A stretch of DNA of 64,000 nt, taken from positions 620,001-684,000 of the forward strand of contig NZ_PEBU01000001.1 in NCBI RefSeq assembly GCF_002887595.1. Direction: 5' to 3'. The notes under the pieces were generated by a model. That model saw nothing but the letters and a program-made list of their open reading frames with translations, did no database searches and had not been told where the DNA came from. The translations under genes were made by a program, and so were the position numbers. Position 1 is the first letter of the stretch, and the number at the start of each line of letters is the position of its first letter. Below are positions 16,575 to 26,718 of this stretch, in pieces. This DNA comes from Bowmanella denitrificans. Its GTDB lineage: Bacteria; Pseudomonadota; Gammaproteobacteria; Enterobacterales; Alteromonadaceae.

Positions 16575-17150
16575 TTAAAATTGCCCACGCTGGATATTGT
16601 CCAGCCAATCCAATTGCTTGCTAGCTTTACGTAACAGGCGACTTGCCCACCACCAAGCCAGTAAACTCATCAAACTGATAAACAAAATGCTGCGTAACAG
16701 TTTTATTCTGAAGCTTTCCCAGGGTGGCGCATCCACCAGCCAGACACCTACCAGGTACAGGGCGAAACAGACCAACAGGAACACCAGCGCCCCCTGAGTT
16801 ATCCTGGCCAGACGGATGTTGTTTATGCTCTGGGCCCGCAGCCTGTGAAGATGATCGGTTAAGTTGCCGCGGCTACTGAACAGTGACAATCGCCTTAGCC
16901 AGGTATTCCAGGTGGCAGCGCCCAGGGTAAAAACAAACATGGCAATAAACCACGCCTGTTTGAACCAGTGATCCAGGTCCATATAAAAATAGATGACGCC
17001 CATAAAGACAACGGACAGCCAGTCGAGCACAACCCAGGCCCATTGCCTGATACGGTTCTTGCGCCATTTGGCTTTCAGATCGGCAAGATCCGGCAATTCA
17101 ACCTGCTGGCTTTGCCAGTCTTGCAGCAAGGGATCTGGCTTTTCATTCAT
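16575..17150 (-). CDS. Four-helix membrane protein, putative partner of the ECF sigma factor
   Basis: The 191-residue protein has a soluble N-terminal 35 residues followed by four hydrophobic segments (about 37-58, 66-84, 118-138, 148-167) and a basic C-terminal tail. It starts inside the last codons of the sigma factor gene (8-base overlap), the usual place for an anti-sigma factor. It lacks the HxxxCxxC zinc motif of many anti-sigmas and I do not recognise a named domain. Role as anti-sigma factor is inference from position. Confidence 0.6.
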   Translation of the reverse strand: MNEKPDPLLQDWQSQQVELPDLADLKAKWRKNRIRQWAWVVLDWLSVVFMGVIYFYMDLDHWFKQAWFIAMFVFTLGAATWNTWLRRLSLFSSRGNLTDHLHRLRAQSINNIRLARITQGALVFLLVCFALYLVGVWLVDAPPWESFRIKLLRSILFISLMSLLAWWWASRLLRKASKQLDWLDNIQRGQF

Positions 17151-17634
17151 GCGATAACTCCTTGCACAAGGTCTGACGGGCCCGGTTTAGTATCATGCCG
17201 GCGTTAGCAGAGCTGATACCGCAGACCTCGGCAATATCCTGGTAACTTAACCCTTCCATAAACAAAGTGACCACTTGCCGGCTTTGCAGCGGCAACTTTT
17301 GTACGGCCGCCAGTAATGCCTGTTGTTGAGTCAATTGCAATAACCCCGTCTCTGGTCCGGGGCCATCGTCAGCAATGCTCTGCACACACAGGTCATCCCG
17401 GCCCTTATGGCGCATTTGACTGGCCACATGACTGACACTGCGGTTATGAGCAATTCTCAGTATGTAGGTTTTTTCACTGCTTTGCCCCTTGAAGCTGGCC
17501 ATAGCCTGCCATACCGCAAGAAAGATCTCCTGCAGCAATTCCTTGCGCAATTCGCGATTGACCTCATAACTGGCGGCCACCCTGCTTAGCATAGGGCCGT
17601 GGTCCTTTATCAAGCTGTCAAAGTCCAGAGTCAT
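17143..17634 (-). CDS. ECF-type RNA polymerase sigma factor
   Basis: The 163-residue protein has region 2 (LLQEIFLAVWQAMASFKGQS, with LRIAHNRSVSH in 2.4) and region 4 (LPLQSRQVVTLFMEGLSYQDIAEVCGISSANAGMILNRAR), separated by a short linker, and nothing else, as in extracytoplasmic-function sigma factors. The frame is open upstream to a TTG at 17691, but MTLDFDSL at 17634 fits family starts; its AGGA lies too close to the ATG to be decisive. It is co-transcribed with the overlapping membrane protein gene. The signal and regulon are unknown. Confidence 0.85.
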   Translation of the reverse strand: MTLDFDSLIKDHGPMLSRVAASYEVNRELRKELLQEIFLAVWQAMASFKGQSSEKTYILRIAHNRSVSHVASQMRHKGRDDLCVQSIADDGPGPETGLLQLTQQQALLAAVQKLPLQSRQVVTLFMEGLSYQDIAEVCGISSANAGMILNRARQTLCKELSHE

Positions 17635-17765
17635 TCCTGAAGATGAACATTTATAAGGGCGCAAGTATCCCGCAGTGAAGGAATTTTTCAATGCGTAAAA
17701 ATTTTTTGTTATAAAAATCTGTTCCGCTTGACTGCTAGCTTAAAGCAACCACAGAGACAATCACG

Positions 17766-18032
17766 ATGACCTCAAGCTTACTTATCCTGCTGTTTATCGG
17801 ACTCATGTTACTTTCACTGGGCTTATGTTGGCTGGACCATCGCCAGGGTTGGCAACTGGTAAAGTGGCTCAATGGCGGGGTGGCTTCACCTTTCCCAGAG
17901 CAAAATTCTGCCGTCAAAGAAAAGGACCAACGCATCAAGCAATTGGAACAGCGCATACAAGTGCTGGAATCCATAGTGACGGAACCGGCTTATGAGCTCA
18001 GCAGGGAAATAGACAAACTCAGAACAGAGTAG
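17766..18032 (+). CDS. Small membrane protein with PspB-like coiled coil
   Basis: The 88-residue protein has one N-terminal membrane helix (SLLILLFIGLMLLSLGLCWL) and a C-terminal coiled coil (KEKDQRIKQLEQRIQVLESIV followed by EPAYELSREIDKL). The layout and the RIQVLESI block resemble phage-shock protein B, though the gene stands alone, without pspA or pspC, and is divergent from the ECF sigma gene. The stop is followed at once by a bidirectional terminator. Assignment to the PspB family is tentative. Confidence 0.6.
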   Translation: MTSSLLILLFIGLMLLSLGLCWLDHRQGWQLVKWLNGGVASPFPEQNSAVKEKDQRIKQLEQRIQVLESIVTEPAYELSREIDKLRTE

Positions 18033-18040
18033 GTCAGTTA

Positions 18041-18068
18041 AACAAAAGGGGCACCATGCCCCTTTGTT
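18041..18068. terminator. Bidirectional terminator between the PspB-like gene and proA
   Basis: AACAAAAGGGGC (18041-18052) and GCCCCTTTGTT (18058-18068) pair with one bulged A around a five-base loop. T runs on both strands let it end the plus-strand small gene and the minus-strand proA, whose stop lies seven bases away. Confidence 0.8.
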
Positions 18069-18074
18069 AAATAT

Positions 18075-19325
18075 TTACTGGCGAATATGGCCATCGCCCA
18101 ATACCACAAACTTCTCTGTGGTCAGGGACTCTACCCCCATGGGGCCGTAGGCATGCAGTTTACTGGTAGAGATACCAATCTCGGCGCCCAGTCCCAGTTC
18201 GCCGCCATCGGAAAAGCGGGATGACGCATTGGCCATTACCACCGCAGAGTTAATATCGCGGATAAACTGCTGCGCGGTAGAATAGTCCTGTGTGGCAATC
18301 ACCTCAGTGTGGCCGGAACTGTATTGCTCCAAATGCTCAACGGCTTGCTGGTAATCATCAACAATACGTACGGCAATTTCCAGCGCCAGGTATTCGGCAT
18401 CCCAGTCCGCCTCGCTAGCGGGCTCGGCATTGTGGAAATACCCCAGACTTTGTGCACAGGCATGTACCCGAACCTTGCGCTCATCAAACATCGCCGCCGC
18501 CATGGGCAAGAACGTAGGGGCAATTTCTTTATGAACCAGCAAGGTCTCCAAAGCGTTACATACGCCAGTGCGCTGGGTTTTGCCATTGGTCAGCAGCCCC
18601 AATGCCTTAACCTCATCGGCCGCTTTGTCCACATATAGGTGGCACACCCCTTTGAAATGCTGGATCACTGGGATTCGGCTATTTTCTGACACAAACCGGA
18701 TTAAGCCTTCACCGCCACGGGGAATAATCAGGTCGATATACTGATTGAGGGTCATCAGCTCATTCATAATCGCCCGGTCAGGATCCGGAATAACCACCAC
18801 GGCATGAGGATCCAGACCATGCGCCTGCAACGCCAGATGAATACATTCCGCCAGGGCCAGATTGGAATGTAAGGCTTCCTTACCACCACGCAACACCACC
18901 GCATTACCGGCCTTAAAACACAAAGCTGCGGCATCAATAGTGACATTGGGGCGCGATTCATAAATCATGGCAATCACCCCAAGTGGGATGCGCATCTTGC
19001 CAACGTCTATGCCACTGGGCTGACGGCGGATGTCGCGAATGCTGCCTACCGGATCATCCTGGGAGGCGATTTGGCGCACGGCACCGGCAATCCCAGCCAG
19101 TGATTGTTCAGTTAAGGCCAGCCTGTCCAGCATTGCCTCAGACAAACCGGCTGCGCGGCCATTAGCCAAGTCCTGCTGATTGGCGGCCAGAATTCTGTCT
19201 GACATGGACACCAGATTGTCGGCAATACTTGCCAGTACAGCATTTTTCTTCTGTGCCGATAATTTAGCTAACTGGCGGGAAGCCACTCTGGCTTTTTGTG
19301 CCATCTCTTTAATAGAAAAACTCAT
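18075..19325 (-). CDS. proA: Glutamate-5-semialdehyde dehydrogenase (gamma-glutamyl phosphate reductase)
   Basis: The 416-residue protein is full length and collinear with ProA: EQQ-free N-terminus MSFSIKEMAQKARVASRQLAKLS, cofactor region PLGVIAMIYESRPNVTIDAAALC, and the catalytic cysteine in KTQRTGVCNALETLLVH. It reduces gamma-glutamyl phosphate to glutamate 5-semialdehyde with NADPH, the second step of proline synthesis. It is downstream of proB with a 62-base gap, in the usual proBA operon. Confidence 0.96.
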   Translation of the reverse strand: MSFSIKEMAQKARVASRQLAKLSAQKKNAVLASIADNLVSMSDRILAANQQDLANGRAAGLSEAMLDRLALTEQSLAGIAGAVRQIASQDDPVGSIRDIRRQPSGIDVGKMRIPLGVIAMIYESRPNVTIDAAALCFKAGNAVVLRGGKEALHSNLALAECIHLALQAHGLDPHAVVVIPDPDRAIMNELMTLNQYIDLIIPRGGEGLIRFVSENSRIPVIQHFKGVCHLYVDKAADEVKALGLLTNGKTQRTGVCNALETLLVHKEIAPTFLPMAAAMFDERKVRVHACAQSLGYFHNAEPASEADWDAEYLALEIAVRIVDDYQQAVEHLEQYSSGHTEVIATQDYSTAQQFIRDINSAVVMANASSRFSDGGELGLGAEIGISTSKLHAYGPMGVESLTTEKFVVLGDGHIRQ

Positions 19326-19387
19326 ATGATCTCCTGTTACCCCTGCGGTTATCCCCCAGGGGAGTAAACTCTATGGCTGACTTAGGC

Positions 19388-20485
19388 TTAAAGCAGTGCC
19401 AAATCGTCGCGGTGCACAGCGGCCTCGCCGGACGAATAGCCAATGATGCTTTCAAAGTCATCGCTACGCATACCCTTAATGGCATTAAGATCAGCGGCAC
19501 TGTATAGCGTCACACCTTTGGCAAAAGGGAAGCCCTGATGGCAGATTTCTACCGCATCACCAGACATAAAGTCGCCCTGAACTTTGGTGATACCAATTGG
19601 CAGCAACGAAGCGCCGGTCTCGATCAGGGCCTGTTTAGCGCCGGCATCCACATCTATTCTGCCGGTGGCAATCAAGGTGTGTTTAAGCCATTGTTCTTTA
19701 GCTGAGTCAGGGGTTTTGGTTGGCACAAAGCGGGTGCCGGGGATTCGGCCATCCAATAAAGCATCAAAGACTTCACCTTTACCACCGTTGACGATCAGGG
19801 TCTGAATACCGCTCTCGGCACATTTATCGGCGGCCTCAATTTTGGTCCGCATACCACCGGTACCCACTTTAGTACCCGGGCCACCAGCCAGACCATAAAT
19901 GCCACCATCGATACTTTCCACCAGCGGAATCAGCTTGGCGTCGGGATTTAACCTGGGATCGGCGTCATATAATCCGTCAATATCGGAACAAATTATCAGG
20001 GTATCGGCTTCCGCTACCATAGCCGCGTAGGCGGCCAGGTTGTCGTTATCTCCCACCTTGAGCACATCTACGGCAACGGTATCGTTTTCATTCACAATGG
20101 GTAGTACATTGTTGTTTAACAGCTCGCGCAGGGTATTTTTGATATTCACATAACGGGATCTGTCGTGAAAATCATCGTAGGTCAGCAATACCTGGGCACA
20201 AGGGAAGTCGAAGAAACGCGACCAGTTGGCCATCATCTGGGTTTGCCCTACGGCAGCCATGGCCTGCTTCTCAGCAATTGAAGGGTGGGCATTGTGGGCA
20301 ATAGTGCTGCGCCCTGCGGCAACGCTGCCAGAGGACACTATGACCACCTGTTTACCCTGTTCACGACTCTCTGTAATAAATCTGGCGATGGCCAACAAGT
20401 ATTTGGCACTGCACTGATGACCGTCAGGCGATATCAGTGCGCTGCCAACTTTAATTACGGCTCTTTGCCAGTGAAATTCAGACAT
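19388..20485 (-). CDS. proB: Glutamate 5-kinase
   Basis: The 365-residue product has the amino-acid-kinase domain (VIKVGSALISPDG, VIVSSGSVAAGRS, NENDTVAVDVLKVGDND, GTGGMRTKIEAA) and a C-terminal PUA domain (about 275-365) as in E. coli ProB. It phosphorylates glutamate and is normally feedback-inhibited by proline. It is the first gene of the proBA operon; GGAGGAT stands just before the ATG. Confidence 0.96.
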   Translation of the reverse strand: MSEFHWQRAVIKVGSALISPDGHQCSAKYLLAIARFITESREQGKQVVIVSSGSVAAGRSTIAHNAHPSIAEKQAMAAVGQTQMMANWSRFFDFPCAQVLLTYDDFHDRSRYVNIKNTLRELLNNNVLPIVNENDTVAVDVLKVGDNDNLAAYAAMVAEADTLIICSDIDGLYDADPRLNPDAKLIPLVESIDGGIYGLAGGPGTKVGTGGMRTKIEAADKCAESGIQTLIVNGGKGEVFDALLDGRIPGTRFVPTKTPDSAKEQWLKHTLIATGRIDVDAGAKQALIETGASLLPIGITKVQGDFMSGDAVEICHQGFPFAKGVTLYSAADLNAIKGMRSDDFESIIGYSSGEAAVHRDDLALL

Positions 20486-20565
20486 TTATCCTCCACTAGT
20501 GAAATCCTTATATTAGGATACCGATACAAAAAGGATAAACAAGTCCGTCTGGTTATAAGCTAATA

Positions 20566-20584
20566 GAGCGGCGTAAAGCCGCTC
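20566..20584. terminator. GC-rich hairpin between proB and the desaturase-like gene
   Basis: GAGCGGC and GCCGCTC form a perfect 7-bp stem around GTAAA. It lies 36 bases beyond the stop of the minus-strand desaturase-like gene and can end its transcript. The T tract is poor, so termination may be weak or rho-assisted. Confidence 0.45.
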
Positions 20585-20619
20585 CTTTACACAAGCCCTT
20601 TACTAATGTTGATGTGGCG

Positions 20620-21834
20620 TTACTCCACAGCCGGCAGGGGATTTACCATGCGTACAAACCACAACATCACCATACTGATCAGCGTTCCGCTAATCAGCAG
20701 AGCCGCCAGCCAGGCGGGTAAGGCAGATAAAATAGCCCCCATCAACACCAACAGGTTTTTGCCCAATTCCAGCCAAAACGCCGACTCACGATTGTCCATC
20801 AGCGCGCCCAGGCTGACTGAGGAAAACATCACAAACAGCATAATTGCCCAGGGTTGCCAGCCAGACAGTTGACTGAGAGACAACAGCAGCATCAGCGCAA
20901 TCACTATGGTCAGACCATGTTGTATCAGGCAATACCACTTTGCAGATGTGCTAAGTGGTGGATCGTACTTTTTGAATCGGCTTAAGTCTGCTTTGGGTAA
21001 GGGGAAACGAGCTTCCACATCGGCTGGACGCCAACCAGTGCGTTTAAACCAGACAAGTAACTTGTCCTGCCAACGCCGGGCATGCCAGCAATCCCGGGCC
21101 AATTGATGGTATACATGCACGTTCGCCCAAAGCGGATTCCAGCTGTGCAGTGCCTTACGAATACCAAACAATGGTGGCTCTTCGTCCAACTCTTCCTGAA
21201 ACGATCCAAACAGCCTGTCCCAAACAATAAACACGCCACCATAGTTGCGATCAATATAGATTTGATTCTGGGCATGATGCACCCGGTGATTAGAAGGCGT
21301 AACCAATATCCATTCCAACCAGCCTAACTTGGGTATATGTCGGGTATGCACCCAAAACTGATAGATAAGATTGAGTGAGCCAACACTAATCATCACTACA
21401 GGGTCGATTCCCAGTACCGCCATCGGCAGATAAAACACCCAACTGAACAAACTGCTGCTGCTCTGCCTCAGCGCCGTAGTCAGGTTGTATTCCTCACTGG
21501 AGTGATGAACCACATGGGCTGCCCACAGAATATTCATTTCATGGCCCAGCCGATGATTCCAGTAGTAGCAGAAATCATAAAAAACAAAGGCAAATACCCA
21601 AACCCAAGTGGCCTCCGGCAGGGAAAACAAGGCGATATGTTTGTACACAAGGGCATAAATGGTAAAAGGTATCAGCTTATGAACCAGGCCGGTTACCCGG
21701 CTCAACACCCCGGCACTCAGGCTGTTAATGGCGTCATTAACACGGTAATACTGAGTGCCGCGCACTTTTTCAGCGATAAGCTCAAGGCCGATTAACAAAA
21801 AAAAGAAAGGTATCGCCAGCAGCACATAACTCAT
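20620..21834 (-). CDS. Sterol desaturase / fatty-acid hydroxylase superfamily membrane protein
   Basis: The 404-residue protein has several membrane segments and the histidine clusters that bind the di-iron centre: HRLGHE, HVVHHSSEEYN and HRVHHAQN. The superfamily oxidises lipid substrates with oxygen. The C-terminal 110 residues add three more hydrophobic segments. Many marine gammaproteobacteria carry one such gene with unknown substrate. It stands alone, transcribed away from the divergent DUF3014 gene. Confidence 0.85.
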   Translation of the reverse strand: MSYVLLAIPFFFLLIGLELIAEKVRGTQYYRVNDAINSLSAGVLSRVTGLVHKLIPFTIYALVYKHIALFSLPEATWVWVFAFVFYDFCYYWNHRLGHEMNILWAAHVVHHSSEEYNLTTALRQSSSSLFSWVFYLPMAVLGIDPVVMISVGSLNLIYQFWVHTRHIPKLGWLEWILVTPSNHRVHHAQNQIYIDRNYGGVFIVWDRLFGSFQEELDEEPPLFGIRKALHSWNPLWANVHVYHQLARDCWHARRWQDKLLVWFKRTGWRPADVEARFPLPKADLSRFKKYDPPLSTSAKWYCLIQHGLTIVIALMLLLSLSQLSGWQPWAIMLFVMFSSVSLGALMDNRESAFWLELGKNLLVLMGAILSALPAWLAALLISGTLISMVMLWFVRMVNPLPAVE

Positions 21835-22055
21835 TGGGCACCCCGGTCAGCGGCCAGAAATGTAAAAATAAGGTTAACAGAATCTTGTCCGACCAGTTTA
21901 TCCAAGCTTATTTATACTGTCCAGCGTGTCAGAATGAAACCAATTGCCAGATTGGCCTGTCGATATAAATGCGGGATGATTTAGCTATAAGGATGAAATC
22001 CTGCAATCAATTGAGTACCTTATACAGACTTAGCAGCAAAGAAGGTGGACCCTGT

Positions 22056-22898
22056 ATGGCTGATTCAGAATCAACGAAGAAGAATTCCCTGCTTCCCTAT
22101 GCCCTTATTGGCGGCGTCTTGTTGATCGCCCTGGCCGCACTGTTTTTCTGGCAATCCGGCGCGAAAGCCCCGGTAGAACAACCTAAGCCGCTGCCCAAAC
22201 CGGAGGTTCAACAACCCCAACCGCAACCCGAGCCAGACATAGTTCCAGAGCCTGAGATGCCAGCGGAGCCGGTGGAAAGGCCGGAGCCCACACCAGCACC
22301 AGAACCCGAACCGGCAGAGCCATTAGATGTCAGTGATGGTGCGGTCAAAACCGCCGTGCTTGAAACCGGCAGTTATGAAGCACTGGCGCGTCTGATTGTG
22401 GATGACGACCTGCTAAGGCGCTTTGTGGTGTTCAGTAACAATCTGGCCAACAAAGAAGTTGCCCCCAGTCACAGAGTGTTGCAGCCGCCACAACAAGAAT
22501 TCCGTGTTTACCGCCAGGCCGGTAAAGAGTGGATCGACACCGCCAGTTACAAACGCTATACCCCTTATGTGGAAGCGCTGGAAAGTATGGAAACCGAGCA
22601 ATTACTGGCGTTGTATGAAGTCTATAAGCCCGCTATCAACGAAATATTTGCTGAGGTAGGCGATAGCAGCTCAGACTTTGACGGCGTACTGGAGGAAGCC
22701 ATCAATCACCTTCTGGACACCCCCGAGGTACCTGTTCCAGTAGAAGTAAGTACTGACAGCGTGATGTACAAGTACACAGATGAACGCCTGGAATCGCTGT
22801 CGGCACCACAAAAACAGTTATTGCGTACCGGTCCGGAAAATATGCGGTTGATTAAAGCCAAATTACGGGAAATCCGAGACGCCCTGGCGCAGCAATAA
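22056..22898 (+). CDS. DUF3014 domain protein
   Basis: The 280-residue product from 22056 has one N-terminal membrane helix (LPYALIGGVLLIALAALFFW), a proline/glutamate-rich linker of about 55 residues (PEPTPAPEPEPAEP), and a C-terminal globular part (SYEALARLIVDDDLLRRFVVFSNNLA ...) typical of DUF3014. The topology suggests an inner-membrane anchored periplasmic protein. Codons upstream of 22056 are open, but AAGGTGG lies before this ATG and it starts the membrane anchor correctly. It is followed after two bases by the DUF1285 gene. Function unknown. Confidence 0.8.
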   Translation: MADSESTKKNSLLPYALIGGVLLIALAALFFWQSGAKAPVEQPKPLPKPEVQQPQPQPEPDIVPEPEMPAEPVERPEPTPAPEPEPAEPLDVSDGAVKTAVLETGSYEALARLIVDDDLLRRFVVFSNNLANKEVAPSHRVLQPPQQEFRVYRQAGKEWIDTASYKRYTPYVEALESMETEQLLALYEVYKPAINEIFAEVGDSSSDFDGVLEEAINHLLDTPEVPVPVEVSTDSVMYKYTDERLESLSAPQKQLLRTGPENMRLIKAKLREIRDALAQQ

Positions 22899-22900
22899 CG

Positions 22901-23437
22901 TTGGACCTGCAACGGCTTCAATCTCAACTGGCGCAAGACAATGTGGCCTTGCCGCCGGTTGAGGATTGGCACCCGGCTTATTGCGGGGAAATGCCACTGG
23001 AAATACGTCACAATGGCAGTTGGCACTACCAGGGATCACCCATAGGACGTATTGCTTTGGTAAAGCTGCTCTCAAGGGTTTTAAAACGCGAGCAGGACAA
23101 TTACTTCCTGGTAACGCCAGTGGAAAAACTGGGCATACAAGTGGCTGACGTGCCTTTTCTGGTCACTGCCTGGCATCAAATCAACAACCAGTTGGTATTT
23201 ACAACCAACGTGGATGAATCATACCCGGTCGACTTTTCGCACCCGGTTGAACTGATGGTAGATCGTGTCAGTGGGGAGCGATTGCCCTATATGCTGGTGC
23301 GCAGAAACCTGTACGCCAGACTACATCAAAATGTGTTTTATCAGTTGGTGGAATTGGGAAAGCCCATCCAACAGGAAGGGCAAAACCATTTAATAGTGCA
23401 AAGTGGCGACTACCGATTCAGTCTGGGGACTTTGTAG
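22901..23437 (+). CDS. DUF1285 domain protein
   Basis: The 178-residue product shows the DUF1285 sequence pattern (WHPAYCGEMPLEIRHNGSWHYQGSPIGRIALVKLLSRVL, then YFLVTPVEKLGIQVADVPFL). Structures of this family show a small two-domain beta protein of unknown role. The start is TTG at 22901, two bases after the stop of the DUF3014 gene, so the two genes are translationally linked. Confidence 0.82.
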   Translation: MDLQRLQSQLAQDNVALPPVEDWHPAYCGEMPLEIRHNGSWHYQGSPIGRIALVKLLSRVLKREQDNYFLVTPVEKLGIQVADVPFLVTAWHQINNQLVFTTNVDESYPVDFSHPVELMVDRVSGERLPYMLVRRNLYARLHQNVFYQLVELGKPIQQEGQNHLIVQSGDYRFSLGTL

Positions 23438-23451
23438 CCGCCGTTTCGGGC

Positions 23452-24996
23452 TCAGTGACCGAAGGTTTTTATCATGGCAGCAATACCGTCAATATTGCTA
23501 CGCAGCGTAGCGGAGCTTTGTTCCATCGACTGAGCGACCTGGGTATTGTCATCCGCCACCTGTGTGATGTTACCTATATTGCGACTGATTTCTTCACACA
23601 CTTTTTCCTGCTGTTCCGACGCAGTGGCAATTTGTGCTGAGTAATCAGCCACTTCGGCGATCATCTGGTAAATGTCGCTGATAGCTTTGGCTGACTCATT
23701 GGCATCTTCAACACAGTCCATGGCATGCTCTCGACTCTTTTCCATACTTGATACCCATTGCTGCAGTGTCTGACGCATGGCTTTCAGACTGTTGTGTATA
23801 TTGGCAGTCGAAGTCTGAGTACGAGTAGACAAAGCCCTGACTTCATCAGCCACCACAGAAAAGCCACGTCCACTTTCACCGGCCCTGGCAGCTTCAATAG
23901 CGGCATTCAAGGCAAGCAAATTGGTTTGCTCAGCAATAGCCTCAATTTCGCCCATCACATTGGCCACTTTGTCGGCCTCGGTTACCAATTGACCAGCAGA
24001 GGAAGCCGCTTGTTCAACGACTTTGGCCAGGCTGCCGATTTTGTCCTTACTGTGTTCAACGCTGTCTCTGGCTCGCCCACATTGCTGATTGGCTTGTTTT
24101 ACCTTGGCAGAGGTATCTACGGTATTACGGGCAATTTCCTGACTGGTGGCAGCCATTTCGGTAATAGCGGTAGCAATCTGCTGCACTTCAAATTTCTGCT
24201 GCTCAAGGCCTGATGCCGTTGTATGCGCGGCACTGGCTGTTTCATTGGCGACACCGGATAACCCTCTGGATGCATCCTGCATACGCCCTAATACTGTACG
24301 CAACCTGGCTTTCATCAAGCCAAGATGGAACTCAAGATGGCTTTGTGTACCCTTACCACTGTATATATAGCGACTCACACTGTCGTACTCGGCACGTAAT
24401 TGCTGAGCGGCTTGTGGCAGGCTAATAAGCTCGGCCTTAAATAACCAGGCCAGCAGCGCCAATAATGCCGGAATGGTTAGTCCTGCGATCCAGCCACCGG
24501 ACCAAAAGCCCACAGCCATTGCAACGATGCTCAACAAGGCTGCCAGACTGTATTTCTGTACCCCGGCTAATTCTCTGCTGTTGAACTTACCCGCTTGTAT
24601 TTGTGCGTAGGCCTGGCTTGCTCTTGCCACCAGGCTTCTATCTGGTTTAACCCGGACAGACTGATAGCCCACGACCTGATTGCCTTCGTAGATTGGGGTG
24701 ACATAAGCATCCACCCAATAATAACGCCCATCTTTGCACAGGTTTTTGACCATACCGCGCCAGGCTTGCCCCTTCTTCAAACTATTCCAGAGATCGGCAA
24801 AGGCTTGTTTGGGCATATCAGGGTGGCGCACCAGATTATGATTTTTGCCCAGCAATTCATCCAGCTCATACCCCGCAACCCGACAGAAGGCACTATTGGC
24901 ATAGGTGATCACACCGCGTAAATCTGTGGTCGACACCAGCTCTTCGTTAGCCTGGTATTGAATTTCTTCGTTTATGACGGTTTGGTTGCGGCGCAT
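23452..24996 (-). CDS. Aer-like methyl-accepting chemotaxis protein with N-terminal PAS domain
   Basis: The 514-residue protein has a PAS domain (about 15-115, with [35 protein letters not shown]), two close hydrophobic segments (about 150-190) and a C-terminal receptor signalling domain with the hairpin tip [28 protein letters not shown]. This is the Aer arrangement, sensing redox or energy state through a cytoplasmic PAS domain, usually with FAD. No CheR-binding pentapeptide is seen at the C-terminus. It stands alone. Confidence 0.9.
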   Translation of the reverse strand: MRRNQTVINEEIQYQANEELVSTTDLRGVITYANSAFCRVAGYELDELLGKNHNLVRHPDMPKQAFADLWNSLKKGQAWRGMVKNLCKDGRYYWVDAYVTPIYEGNQVVGYQSVRVKPDRSLVARASQAYAQIQAGKFNSRELAGVQKYSLAALLSIVAMAVGFWSGGWIAGLTIPALLALLAWLFKAELISLPQAAQQLRAEYDSVSRYIYSGKGTQSHLEFHLGLMKARLRTVLGRMQDASRGLSGVANETASAAHTTASGLEQQKFEVQQIATAITEMAATSQEIARNTVDTSAKVKQANQQCGRARDSVEHSKDKIGSLAKVVEQAASSAGQLVTEADKVANVMGEIEAIAEQTNLLALNAAIEAARAGESGRGFSVVADEVRALSTRTQTSTANIHNSLKAMRQTLQQWVSSMEKSREHAMDCVEDANESAKAISDIYQMIAEVADYSAQIATASEQQEKVCEEISRNIGNITQVADDNTQVAQSMEQSSATLRSNIDGIAAMIKTFGH

Positions 24997-25306
24997 GATA
25001 AATTCCTATTGGTCACTGGGTGAACGGCCATCTTCAACCCCTGATAATAGCAAAAATATGATTGAAATTAGCCATTTAGTATCACCTCATGAAAATCATA
25101 TAACTTTCCGGCAACTGGCCGTTTGGTTTAGCCATTTTGTCGCATTTTAGTATGGGCAAACATACTTCAGGGTTGCCTCAAGATCCGCCAAATAGGCTTG
25201 CAGCAGCGCACAACCTTGATGTCATGTCTTGAGGTAAAGCCTTTGCTGTCATTGGCTTTCTGCACTAAGGTGGTCAAGCCAACCAACATAAGACCAAGGA
25301 AACAGA
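24997..25306. other. Intergenic stretch without a recognisable gene
   Basis: About 310 bases between divergent genes. It is AT-rich from 25040 to 25150 and must hold both promoters. TTAGCCATTT occurs twice (25068-25077 and 25128-25137). The frame open at 25198-25443 overlaps the amidohydrolase start and has no ribosome site, so I regard it as chance. Confidence 0.5.
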
Positions 25307-26590
25307 ATGAAAATAAAACATCTTTGGCTGATCTGTGCAGCATGCCTGTGCGGGCAAGCTGCGGCGGCCACCTATATCCATGCCGGACAGCTCATATCCG
25401 CGGCAGACAACAAAGCACAGAAAAACATGACGATCATAGTTGAGGGTAACCAGATTATCGATGTTAAGGCGGGTTACCAACCACCTGCCGAGGACGACCA
25501 ATTAATTGACTTACGCAACAGCACACTGATGCCAGGCCTGATGGATATGCACACCCATCTGAGTTCACAACAGGGCCCCGGTTCCTACATGGAGCGTTTC
25601 ACGCTAAATGAAGCCGACTATGCGTTAAAAGGCGTATATTTCGCCAAGAAGACTCTGGATGCCGGCTTTACCACTGTAAGAAATCTGGGCGATGGGTATA
25701 ACGAGACCGTAGCTTTGCGTAACGCCATTAACAATGGCTTGGTGCCAGGCCCAAGAATTTACACCGCAGCTAAGTCTATCGCCACCACAGGCGGACATGC
25801 AGATCCAACCAACGGCCGCTCCAAAGCACTAATGGGCGACCCAGGCCCAAATGACGGTGTAATCAACGGTGAGGCAGAGGCTCGTCAGGCAGTACGCCAG
25901 CGTTATAAAGACGGTGCTGACCTGATAAAGATTACCGCCACAGGCGGGGTTTTAAGCGTCGCGAAAAGTGGCCAGAACCCCCAGTTTATGCAAGACGAGC
26001 TGAATGCGATTGTCGCAACAGCAAAAGACTACGGCATGAAAGTCGCGGTACACGCGCACGGAAAAGAAGGGATGAAACGCGCGATTCTGGCTGGCGTCGA
26101 TTCCATTGAACATGGCACTTATATGGATAAGGAAGTTATCAGCCTGATGAAGAAACACGGTACTTATTATGTTCCTACCGTGATGGCCGGTGAATGGGTG
26201 GCACAAAAAGCCAAGATCGACGGCTTTTTCCCCGCATTGGTGCGACCTAAAGCGGCGGCCATCGGCCCTTTGATTAAGGAAACTTTTTCGCGAGCCTACA
26301 AGGCTGGTGTAAAAATTGCGTTTGGCACGGACTCCGGCGTATCTGCTCACGGCGATAATGGTCGCGAGTTTGCCCTGATGGTGGAAGCGGGTATGCCTGC
26401 CATCGAAGCAATAAGGTCAGCTACGTTCCACGGTGCAGAACTCCTGGGAGTATCAGAGCAACTGGGCACGGTGGAAAAAGGCAAGCTTGCCGACCTGGTT
26501 GCCGTTGCAGGCGATCCCCTGACGGATATTGGGATGATGTCCAATATTCAATTTGTTATGAAAGACGGTGAAGTCATCAAGCATCTATAA
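25307..26590 (+). CDS. Exported amidohydrolase (imidazolonepropionase / Xaa-Pro dipeptidase-like)
   Basis: The 427-residue protein has a signal peptide ([20 protein letters not shown]) and a complete metal-dependent TIM-barrel hydrolase: [11 protein letters not shown] (HxH pair), the bridging lysine in [31 protein letters not shown] and the catalytic Asp in [11 protein letters not shown]. Closest family type is the secreted amidohydrolases annotated as Xaa-Pro or organophosphate-acid-like dipeptidases in marine bacteria. It probably trims peptides or N-acyl compounds in the periplasm. AAGGAAACAGA precedes the ATG. Monocistronic. Confidence 0.88.
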   Translation: MKIKHLWLICAACLCGQAAAATYIHAGQLISAADNKAQKNMTIIVEGNQIIDVKAGYQPPAEDDQLIDLRNSTLMPGLMDMHTHLSSQQGPGSYMERFTLNEADYALKGVYFAKKTLDAGFTTVRNLGDGYNETVALRNAINNGLVPGPRIYTAAKSIATTGGHADPTNGRSKALMGDPGPNDGVINGEAEARQAVRQRYKDGADLIKITATGGVLSVAKSGQNPQFMQDELNAIVATAKDYGMKVAVHAHGKEGMKRAILAGVDSIEHGTYMDKEVISLMKKHGTYYVPTVMAGEWVAQKAKIDGFFPALVRPKAAAIGPLIKETFSRAYKAGVKIAFGTDSGVSAHGDNGREFALMVEAGMPAIEAIRSATFHGAELLGVSEQLGTVEKGKLADLVAVAGDPLTDIGMMSNIQFVMKDGEVIKHL

Positions 26591-26718
26591 GTTAGTGTTT
26601 GCAGGACAGGGATGTTCGAAAAGGTTAACAAAAGTTTCGCTAGGTGAAATCTTAGCCACACCTTACACTAGGGGCCGTTCGTCGACCATTTATAACCTGA
26701 CATTTACTGAGCTTTAAC

